From: an uncultured Flavobacteriia bacterium
Lineage (GTDB): Bacteria; Bacteroidota; Bacteroidia; Flavobacteriales_D; Crocinitomicaceae
Assembly (NCBI GenBank): GCA_937975705.1
Contig: CALJTX010000012.1
Span: 71,833 to 135,832 of the forward strand
Direction of reading: 5' to 3'
DNA length: 64,000 nucleotides
In this document: positions 43,289 to 50,346 of the stretch, in pieces
How the letters are laid out: every line of letters begins with the position of its first letter
How positions within the stretch are numbered: the first letter of the stretch is position 1
Position numbers and translations under genes: made by a program
The notes under the pieces: generated by a model
Told to the model about the DNA's origin: nothing
Database searches by the model: none
What the model saw: only the letters and a program-made list of their open reading frames with translations

Positions 43289-43573
43289 ATGTCTACAAAC
43301 AAAGCACTTCAACAATTCCGAATCATGGCCATCGCAGAAGGCTTCTCCTGGTTGGCATTGCTCGTCACAATGTACCTCAAGTATGGACAAAACATGCCCG
43401 AACCCAATAAATGGGTGGGCTACATCCACGGTTTTCTCTTCCTGATTTATTGTTTTTACATCGCCTACTTCTTATTGATTCAAAAATGGTCTTTTGTCAA
43501 GTGCTTGGTTTTGTTCCTGACGGCCTTCTTGCCTTTTGGAACGTTCTGGGCTGAAAAAAAATATTTAAGGTAA
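43289..43573 (+). CDS. DUF3817 family small membrane protein
   Basis: 94 residues with three hydrophobic segments: FRIMAIAEGFSWLALLVTMYL (about 10-30), HGFLFLIYCFYIAYFLLIQK (about 47-66) and VKCLVLFLTAFLPFGTFWAEKKY (about 69-92). RIMAIAEGFSWL and the GTFWAEKKYL end are typical of DUF3817, often annotated as an integral membrane protein or YdzA-like; function unknown. Starts 2 nt after uvrB and is probably in its transcript. Confidence 0.82.
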   Translation: MSTNKALQQFRIMAIAEGFSWLALLVTMYLKYGQNMPEPNKWVGYIHGFLFLIYCFYIAYFLLIQKWSFVKCLVLFLTAFLPFGTFWAEKKYLR

Positions 43574-43689
43574 CCAAGGGTACCATTTTTTAAATTCGGG
43601 AAAATAGGATCTCCCCCATCATTTCATGCGTTTGAATTGGTTCACGTTGCATAAATTCTTATATTAGAGGCAACTAACCCTACTACATC

Positions 43690-44229
43690 ATGAAAATCAT
43701 CAAAAGATTATTATTTTGGAGCATCTTCCTCATAGGTATTGTGCTCATCATCGCCCTCTTTTTACCCACACAATTCAGCGTCAAACGGAGTGTAATGATT
43801 GTTCAGCCCGCAGATTCCGTCTTTCAATACGTCAAACAACTTAAAAATCAAGAATTGTATAGCGTGTGGTGGAAAGCCGATCCTCAAATGAAGAAAACCT
43901 ACACAGGTACAGACGGAGAGGTTGGCTTCATCAGTGCCTGGAAAAGCAAGGATACAGAAGTTGGCGCGGGCCAGCAAAAAATTGTCGCCATAGAAGAAGG
44001 AAAGCGAATTGACCTAGAACTCACCTTTATTGAGCCCTTTGAAAGCACCAATGATGCGTATATGTCTACCACAGCACTCGATGCCAAAAACACCCGCGTG
44101 AGCTGGAGCATCAACGGTGAAATGCCCTACCCCATGAACATCACCGGTTTGTTCATTGACATGGAACAAACACTCGGAGAAGACCTCGAAAAAGGACTAA
44201 AAAATCTCAAACGTATCCTCGAAAAATAA
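43690..44229 (+). CDS. SRPBCC family protein with N-terminal membrane anchor
   Basis: 179 residues. One membrane helix (about 6-26, LLFWSIFLIGIVLIIALFL) is followed by a polyketide-cyclase/SRPBCC-like domain: FSVKRSVMIVQPADSVFQYVKQLKN, YSVWWKADPQMKKTYTGTDGEVGFISAW, TFIEPFESTNDAYM and RVSWSINGEMPYPMNI. The ligand is not known. Its own promoter is plausible: TATATTAG at 43660-43667, 22 nt before the ATG. fabI follows after 30 nt with its own box. Confidence 0.8.
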   Translation: MKIIKRLLFWSIFLIGIVLIIALFLPTQFSVKRSVMIVQPADSVFQYVKQLKNQELYSVWWKADPQMKKTYTGTDGEVGFISAWKSKDTEVGAGQQKIVAIEEGKRIDLELTFIEPFESTNDAYMSTTALDAKNTRVSWSINGEMPYPMNITGLFIDMEQTLGEDLEKGLKNLKRILEK

Positions 44230-44235
44230 AGTTGT

Positions 44236-44243
44236 TAACTTTG
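44236..44243 (+). promoter_or_regulatory. fabI -7 box TAACTTTG
   Basis: A perfect TAnnTTTG ending 16 nt before the fabI ATG (44260), in the 30-nt gap after the SRPBCC gene. A -33 element would lie in the preceding coding region and is not obvious. Confidence 0.55.
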
Positions 44244-44259
44244 TTGAAAATTGAAGCAC

Positions 44260-45075
44260 ATGTCAAACCAATTACTTAAAGGAAAAAGAGGCATCATCTT
44301 TGGTGCATTGAACAATCAAAGTATCGCCTGGAAAGTGGCACAAAGAGCCCATGAAGAAGGCGCAACTTTCGTCCTCACCAACGCCCCAATCGCGATGCGC
44401 ATGGGTGAAATCAACGAATTAGCAGCCGAAACTGGCAGCCAAGTGATTCCTGCAGACGCAACCAAAATCGAGGACCTCGAAAATCTTGTCACACAAGCAC
44501 AAGAAATCTTAGGTGGCAAAATAGATTTTGTATTGCACTCTATCGGCATGTCTCCTAACGTACGCAAAGGCAAGCACTACACCGAAAACGACTACAACTA
44601 CTATGGCCAAACCATGGATGTTTCAGCGATGTCTTTACACAAAACCCTCGCAACATTATACAAGCACGACGCCATGAACGAATGGGGTTCTGTGGTAGCG
44701 CTTTCTTACATTGCCGCTCAACGCATTTTCCCTGACTACAACGATATGGCCGATGCCAAGTCCTTACTTGAGTCCATCGCACGCTCTTTTGGCTACCACT
44801 ACGGTATCAAAAAGAAAGTGCGTGTCAACACCATCTCGCAATCGCCAACCGTAACTACGGCTGGTCAAGGGATCAAAGGCTTTACAGAGTTCATCAACTT
44901 CTCTGAGCAAATGTCTCCACTCGGCAACGCAAGCGCAATTGCCTGCGCAGACTACTGCATCAGCATGTTCTCAGACCTTACCAAGTACGTCACCATGCAG
45001 AACCTCTTCCACGACGGCGGATTTTCTAACACGGGCGTTACCCAACAAGTTATTGAGCGTTTCGGCGATCAGTAA
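44260..45075 (+). CDS. fabI: Enoyl-[acyl-carrier-protein] reductase (NADH), FabI
   Basis: 271 residues of the last enzyme in the fatty-acid elongation cycle. The altered NAD motif GALNNQSIAWKVA lies near 15, HSIGMSPN near 95, and the catalytic Tyr-x6-Tyr-x6-Lys region as YIAAQRIFPDYNDMADAK near 147-165. IKKKVRVNTISQSPTVTTAG and DGGFSNTG complete the family pattern. The ATG at 44260 is preferred over a TTG three codons earlier because it is an ATG and the box is close. A terminator follows. Confidence 0.95.
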   Translation: MSNQLLKGKRGIIFGALNNQSIAWKVAQRAHEEGATFVLTNAPIAMRMGEINELAAETGSQVIPADATKIEDLENLVTQAQEILGGKIDFVLHSIGMSPNVRKGKHYTENDYNYYGQTMDVSAMSLHKTLATLYKHDAMNEWGSVVALSYIAAQRIFPDYNDMADAKSLLESIARSFGYHYGIKKKVRVNTISQSPTVTTAGQGIKGFTEFINFSEQMSPLGNASAIACADYCISMFSDLTKYVTMQNLFHDGGFSNTGVTQQVIERFGDQ

Positions 45076-45102
45076 CCCAAAGCTTTTCTTCAAATTGACA
45101 TC

Positions 45103-45133
45103 AAAAGGCTGCTCATTGAGTGGCCTTTTTTTT
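45103..45133 (+). terminator. Rho-independent terminator after fabI
   Basis: Stem AAAAGGC ... GCCTTTT extended by wobble pairs and CTC/GAG around an ATT loop, then a T tract. It begins 27 nt after the fabI stop and isolates it from the sigma-factor operon. Confidence 0.8.
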
Positions 45134-45195
45134 GTTTAAAACAAATCACCCCCCCCTCCTCGACATTTTTTTCGTAATATCGGTGTACACAAGTT

Positions 45196-45771
45196 TTGCG
45201 CAATCCGATTTATTTGAAACTCTCCAAAGAAGACATACTACGCATACAGCAGCAAGATGAGCGCTTTTTATTAAAGCTCTATAACGATTCATTCCCGCTA
45301 ATGATGTCTGTCGCCGTGCGCTACAAAAACAACCGCGAAGAACAACTCACTGCCGTACACAATTCTTTTTTGAAGATGCTGCGTTCGATCCATCAATTTC
45401 ACTTGAATAGTTCTTTTGAGGCATGGATTTTACGCATCTTGCGCAACGAATTGATCGACGAATTTAGACGCACAAATAAACAATCCAATATTAAATTCAC
45501 CGAACTCAACCACGATATCGCCACTGAACAATTCAATTTCGAACTATTAGAAAATGCCGAACCTACCCAACTATTACATTTCCTTAACGAACTCCCTCCG
45601 GCTTCAAAAATTGTATTTAACCTTTATGCTATCGACGAATTCAGTATCAAACAGATCAGTGAAGCACTGGGCATCTCGATTGAAACTGTCAAATGGCATT
45701 TGAAAACGTCGCGCAAAACCCTGCGTGCACGCATCTCAACCCTGAAACCTCAAGCCAATGAAAACGAGTAA
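45196..45771 (+). CDS. ECF-type RNA polymerase sigma factor
   Basis: About 191 residues. Region 2 (about 20-95) includes LYNDSFPLMMSVAVRYKNNREEQLTAVHNSFLKMLRSI and FEAWILRILRNELIDEFRR. Region 4 (about 125-180) includes LPPASKIVFNLYAIDEFSIKQISEALGISIETVKWHLKTSRKTLRA, a helix-turn-helix. No ATG exists in this frame before 45301, inside region 2. The start must be TTG, either at 45196 (MRNPIYLKLS) or 45214 (MKLSKEDIL); an in-frame stop at 45175-45177 limits it. The downstream membrane protein overlaps by 14 nt and is probably its regulator. A TAATATCG box at 45175 is a weak promoter candidate. Confidence 0.85.
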   Translation: MRNPIYLKLSKEDILRIQQQDERFLLKLYNDSFPLMMSVAVRYKNNREEQLTAVHNSFLKMLRSIHQFHLNSSFEAWILRILRNELIDEFRRTNKQSNIKFTELNHDIATEQFNFELLENAEPTQLLHFLNELPPASKIVFNLYAIDEFSIKQISEALGISIETVKWHLKTSRKTLRARISTLKPQANENE

Positions 45772-47023
45772 GAAGCAGTTTGATGACCTCTTCAAAGAAA
45801 AGCTCAAAACCATACAATTTGAGCCATCTGTTGCCGCCCAAGAAGCGCTTTTAAAAGCGCTCAAACGCAACAAAATCAATCTTGTCAAGAAAACTTGGGG
45901 CAAACTAAGTTTTGTACTCATCCTTGTGAGCACCCTCGTCTACTTTCAGCATCAACAAGAACAACATACTGATCAAGCCCATTATTTTCAATCTCAAACG
46001 CGTGTTGACCTTTTCAATACGTATCCGTCTAGCGACTTTACAAGATTATTTGATCTCAAACAAAACAATACGCAAACGCAGCCAAGTAAACCCATTTTGG
46101 CTATTGTGGCACAACTTCAAACCAATGAGCAAGTAACGGAAAAAGAACGATGGGACCCCCTTCAGCTGACACAAAAGAGCATACGGCCTCAATTGAAATC
46201 ACGCACCCAACAAGTTGCACCACCAATTCAACATGTTTTTGAATTTGAAGGCGCTGCACTTATTGAAAGCAAGAGTTCAGCTAACCAAACACTGCTTTGC
46301 GGGCAAAATAAAGCGCAGACCAAACTCATCATTGCCCAATCAAAAATTGCCAAATTCTCAACAGATAGCGTGGCAAGAGATCAAGAAAGTGGCGTTTGCA
46401 GACCCGTCGGCTTTGACGAAAACGCGGTCATTCAATATACCGTATTTGACAAGCGGAGCTTATTTAGAAGATTTCAAGCCGAAAACATCCATTGGGGGCT
46501 TGTCAGAACGACCAAAATAGCCAAACCAGCGCGCAATGCAGAAGAAGAAGTAGCCAAACCTAAGGCAAAAACGAACAAGACTGCGACCACAACCCACACC
46601 AATGCGATCAATCCGCAGGCCAACCTACATGTGCACAGTACAAGACAATATGTAGAACCTGAGTACGAAGAATACAGCTACAATATCAAAAACGACAGCC
46701 TCATTTTTATCAGTGATCGCGTCAACTTCGTCGTGATGATGGATGCGCAAGGTACCATATTATCAAAAGCCCAGATTGAAATTACTGAGCCCTATGTGTA
46801 TTACTTAGGTGAGAAGCGCGCTTATTTTGATCAGAGCACAGGTAAAGTCTACATTTGCGTAGCAACACTCTACCACTTCAACTTTTATGAATTGGAACCT
46901 GCCAATGGCAAAACAACCTATTTATTTCACTTAGACGACGTCTGGCCCAATCCTGAATTCCAAATTGAAAATGGAAAATTAAGCTACATCAAAAACAATA
47001 TTTCGCACCAACAGCTGCTCTAA
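45758..47023 (+). CDS. Single-pass membrane protein, probable regulator of the adjacent sigma factor
   Basis: 421 residues, not recognised by family. A cytoplasmic N-terminal part of about 48 residues is rich in Lys and Glu (KQFDDLFKEKLKTIQFEPSV). One membrane helix follows (about 49-65, KLSFVLILVSTLVYFQH). The large extracytoplasmic part (about 350 residues) is Gln/Thr/Lys-rich with a C-terminal beta-rich region (FISDRVNFVVMMDAQGTIL, YFDQSTGKVYICVATLYHF). The 14-nt overlap with the sigma gene and the topology fit an anti-sigma role, but no zinc-anti-sigma HxxxCxxC motif is present. The end overlaps the convergent gene by 4 nt. Confidence 0.7.
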   Translation: MKTSKKQFDDLFKEKLKTIQFEPSVAAQEALLKALKRNKINLVKKTWGKLSFVLILVSTLVYFQHQQEQHTDQAHYFQSQTRVDLFNTYPSSDFTRLFDLKQNNTQTQPSKPILAIVAQLQTNEQVTEKERWDPLQLTQKSIRPQLKSRTQQVAPPIQHVFEFEGAALIESKSSANQTLLCGQNKAQTKLIIAQSKIAKFSTDSVARDQESGVCRPVGFDENAVIQYTVFDKRSLFRRFQAENIHWGLVRTTKIAKPARNAEEEVAKPKAKTNKTATTTHTNAINPQANLHVHSTRQYVEPEYEEYSYNIKNDSLIFISDRVNFVVMMDAQGTILSKAQIEITEPYVYYLGEKRAYFDQSTGKVYICVATLYHFNFYELEPANGKTTYLFHLDDVWPNPEFQIENGKLSYIKNNISHQQLL

Positions 47024-50000
47024 TCTTGCTTCCAATCTAATCTTGACTTCGTGTACGGGATTTGCGCCTTATCTAAGGCTGTGTGCAAAGCCAAAACACG
47101 AATTTGGTAAGCCTCAAGTTCAGTTTTAAATTTGCTGTACTCTTGTTCCACCATCTGTAAGTTTGCCTTGTGTGTTTTACTTACGCCTGTCGTGTTTTCG
47201 GAAAGCTGGTAGTCGATCATGCCCAAACGGCTTGTGAAAGTTGGCGCAGTTTCGAATTCGTGCTTTGTTTTGAGCTCCTCACCGTAGAGTTGTTCGCGAA
47301 GTTGTGCTTTTATGAGCTTGAGTTCGCGGATTTCTTTTAGGAGCATCAAATCGGTGTTCGGGTAAGTAAGTACGGCCTTTTCTAACACAGCGAGTTCTTC
47401 ATTGAGTTCCTCGAAACGTTTTTCTGAACCACTCACCTTGCGGTTGAGTTCGGCAACGCTTGCACGGAAGGCATCCAAAGCAGGCTGATCCTTCGCGATC
47501 AGCGTTTGGTTGTTGAGTCCCTTCACCACAAACGGCGTGTTGCCAACGAGTTCTTCCACTTGGCCGTTGTGGACCATCATGACTTTCACACTGTAAGTAC
47601 CCGGTACTACCAATGGGCCGCGGCCGCCATTGCCAACTGGATTGGTACTCGCCTTGCGCAAGTTCCATTGCTGGCGCACCAATCCTTTTTGCGGACTGCT
47701 GCTCATGCGGCGAATTTCGGTTCCTTTGGCATCCGAAATGATCCAAATAAGTTGCGCAGCTTCGTCGAGTGACTCAGCTTTGAGCGCTTCGAAAGTTGGG
47801 TAGCTCACGTCTTTTTTGTCTTTTTCCAATTCCTTTTCTTTGGTTTGGCGGTCGCTCTTGAGTGAAGTTGGAACTTCTTTGAGGTGTAAAGTAAAAGTGG
47901 CGCCAAAACTAGGGTTAGTGGCAGACCACATGTTGTGCCCTTGAAAACCAGTGCCCTCTAAGCCCAGCGGATCAGCTTCAATGTAGAGCGCTGCATCTTT
48001 CACTGCAAACAAATGCGCTTTCTTCTCTAAGTTCTCTTTGGAGAGTGTGCGCAAAGGACTGTAGTTGTCGAGAACATAAAAACCGCGGCCAAAAGTGGCG
48101 GCCACGAGGTCTACCTCGCGCTCTTGGATGTCGAGGTCATATACCGCAATGGTAGGTAAACCAGAAAGTTTGGTCCAGTTGAGGCCGCCGTCAGTAGTGA
48201 AATACGCCCCAAATTCAGTTCCGACAAAAAGTAAATTTTCTACAACAGGATCTTGTTTGAGACAGTAAACCGTGCCGCGAATTGGCAAGTTAGCTGCAAT
48301 GTTTGTCCAGGTCTTGCCTTTATCGGTAGACTTCAATACATACGGTTTGAAATCTCCTTGACGCTGTGCATTGAAACAGGCAAAGACTACATTTTCTTGG
48401 TGGACTGATGCCGTGAGCATATTTACTCGGGTGTTCAAAGGAACGCCTGGGAAGGTTTGGTATTTTGTCCAGTTTTGCCCGTCGTTTTCAGATACTTGTA
48501 TCAAGCCGTCGTCCGTACCTACATAAAGTAAGCCTTTCTTTTTAGGCGATTCGTCTAGGGCCACAACATTGCCGTAAATGGTGGTGGAAGCGTTTTTCAT
48601 GACGGCGTCAATAGTCCAAACTTGGCCCATGACTTCAATTTCATTGCGGTCAATTTGCTGCGTGAGGTCTGGGCTAATGGTTTGCCAGTCATCACCTTTA
48701 TTTGTTGATTTAAACAATTTGTTGGCAGCAAAATAAAGGGTGGACGCATCGTGTTTGGAAACAATTAAAGGTGCGTCCCAGTTCCAGCGGTAAGCAGGCT
48801 CGCCAACTGCAGGCATCGGCTGAATTGGCACTTTTTCACCTGAAGCGCGGTCGTAGCGCACGAGCCAACCATATTGAGCTTGCGCATAGGCAATATTCGG
48901 ATTCGACCAATCTGTAGCCGATTCAAAACCATCTCCGCCATTGGTGATGAACCAATCGGTATTGAGAATTCCGGATACATTTTGCGTAGCCGAAGGCCCT
49001 CCCATTGAATTGTTATCTTGCGTGCCGCCGTAAATGTTGTAAAATGGGGTTGCGTTGTCGGTTACGACCTTGTAAAATTGAATGATCGGCAAATTGCCGT
49101 AGAAGCTCCATTCTTTGGCATGCGTGTAAGTTTCGTATAACCCACCGTCGCAACCTACCAGCCAATGGTTGGTATTGCTGGGGTCTATCCAAATGCAGTG
49201 GTTGTCTACGTGTTTGTTGCGCTCTCCGGTTGGTACAAAATTTTTGCCGCCGTCGGTGCTGTGGTGCATGTAGGTGTCCATAGCAAAGATTTTGTTGACA
49301 TCTTTGGGGTCGCAAAAGATTTCTTGGTAGTAGTTGCCGCTGGTAGAAAACGATCCTTGCTTGGACCAGCTTTCGCCTTTATTGCTGGAGCGGAATACAC
49401 CACCTTTGTCGTAGCGGGCTTCAACGATAGCATACACGACGTTGGCATCGGCAGGCGAAACGGCTAAGCCCACGCGGCCCATATCACCTTTTGGCAATCC
49501 TGTATTGATTTCTTTCCAAGTGTTGCCACCATCGGTAGATTTATAGAGGCCAGATTCTGGGCCGCCACCTATGTAGGTATACTCGTGGCGGCGGCGCTGG
49601 TGAGCCGAAGCGTATAAGATATCTGGGTTCATTGGGTCAATAGCGATTTCTGAAATACCGGTGTGTTCGGATACAAAAAGGGTGCGGTTCCAGGTTTTGC
49701 CGCCGTCAGTACTCTTGTAGACGCCACGCTCGCCGCCGCTACTCCATAAAGGGCCGTAGGCTGCTACCCAAATGATATTCTCATTTGTGGGGTGCACGAT
49801 GATTTCACCGATGTGTTCTGAATTTTTGAGACCCATATTGGTAAAAGATTTGCCGCCATCTATGGATTTGTAAACGCCATCGCCATAGGAGACCGAACGT
49901 TGGTTGTTGTTCTCGCCAGAACCGACCCAAACAGTGTTTGGATTGCTCGGCGCCAGGGTGACACAACCTATTGAATACGAACCATAGCCATCAAAAATGG

Positions 50001-50256
50001 GTTCGAAGGTGATGCCGTGATTTTGAGTCAACCAAACCCCGCCAGCAGCTGCAGCTACATACCAGGTATCTTTATTCGCCGGATGCACTGCAAGGTCGAT
50101 GACGCGGCCTGATGTGAGGGCTGGGCCTACCATTCTAAAAGACAAAGCTCCTACTGTACCTGCATCATAAGGTGGTTTTTCAATTGTAGTAGTTGTTTTC
50201 TTCTGTGCAAAGGTAAGCGCCGCTGTAAAGAGCGAAAGGGTAAACAAAAGCTTCAT
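47020..50256 (-). CDS. Exported sortilin/VPS10-like BNR beta-propeller protein
   Basis: 1078 residues with a signal peptide (MKLLFTLSLFTAALTFAQ). Residues about 35-720 are propeller repeats with many Asp boxes: KSIDGGKSFTN, KSTDGGKTWNR, KSTDGGNTWKE, RSSNKGESWSK, KSTDKGKTWTN and TTDGGLNWTK. The C-terminal third has a beta domain (about 820-930, GTYSVKVMMVHNG) and a Glu/Lys/Leu-rich helical tail (about 940-1078). Such proteins are common in Bacteroidota and often labelled glycosyl hydrolase, but no catalytic residues are evident. No T9SS sorting domain is seen, so it is periplasmic or otherwise anchored. Confidence 0.82.
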   Translation of the reverse strand: MKLLFTLSLFTAALTFAQKKTTTTIEKPPYDAGTVGALSFRMVGPALTSGRVIDLAVHPANKDTWYVAAAAGGVWLTQNHGITFEPIFDGYGSYSIGCVTLAPSNPNTVWVGSGENNNQRSVSYGDGVYKSIDGGKSFTNMGLKNSEHIGEIIVHPTNENIIWVAAYGPLWSSGGERGVYKSTDGGKTWNRTLFVSEHTGISEIAIDPMNPDILYASAHQRRRHEYTYIGGGPESGLYKSTDGGNTWKEINTGLPKGDMGRVGLAVSPADANVVYAIVEARYDKGGVFRSSNKGESWSKQGSFSTSGNYYQEIFCDPKDVNKIFAMDTYMHHSTDGGKNFVPTGERNKHVDNHCIWIDPSNTNHWLVGCDGGLYETYTHAKEWSFYGNLPIIQFYKVVTDNATPFYNIYGGTQDNNSMGGPSATQNVSGILNTDWFITNGGDGFESATDWSNPNIAYAQAQYGWLVRYDRASGEKVPIQPMPAVGEPAYRWNWDAPLIVSKHDASTLYFAANKLFKSTNKGDDWQTISPDLTQQIDRNEIEVMGQVWTIDAVMKNASTTIYGNVVALDESPKKKGLLYVGTDDGLIQVSENDGQNWTKYQTFPGVPLNTRVNMLTASVHQENVVFACFNAQRQGDFKPYVLKSTDKGKTWTNIAANLPIRGTVYCLKQDPVVENLLFVGTEFGAYFTTDGGLNWTKLSGLPTIAVYDLDIQEREVDLVAATFGRGFYVLDNYSPLRTLSKENLEKKAHLFAVKDAALYIEADPLGLEGTGFQGHNMWSATNPSFGATFTLHLKEVPTSLKSDRQTKEKELEKDKKDVSYPTFEALKAESLDEAAQLIWIISDAKGTEIRRMSSSPQKGLVRQQWNLRKASTNPVGNGGRGPLVVPGTYSVKVMMVHNGQVEELVGNTPFVVKGLNNQTLIAKDQPALDAFRASVAELNRKVSGSEKRFEELNEELAVLEKAVLTYPNTDLMLLKEIRELKLIKAQLREQLYGEELKTKHEFETAPTFTSRLGMIDYQLSENTTGVSKTHKANLQMVEQEYSKFKTELEAYQIRVLALHTALDKAQIPYTKSRLDWKQD

Positions 50257-50346
50257 AAACTAAATTTTTGCTAAAAATACATTAAATTCGTGCAACCTCA
50301 AACCCTAAAAGGGCGTCTAGCTCAACAAGGTCTAAGCCATCTAATT

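Noticed and set aside
43569..43591. Hairpin GGTA...TACC with T tract after the DUF3817 gene
   Set aside because: The stem is only about 4 bp plus a mismatch; too weak to call a terminator.
47020..50256. Glycoside hydrolase
   Set aside because: The Asp-box propeller alone does not show catalysis; no acid/base or nucleophile residue can be assigned.
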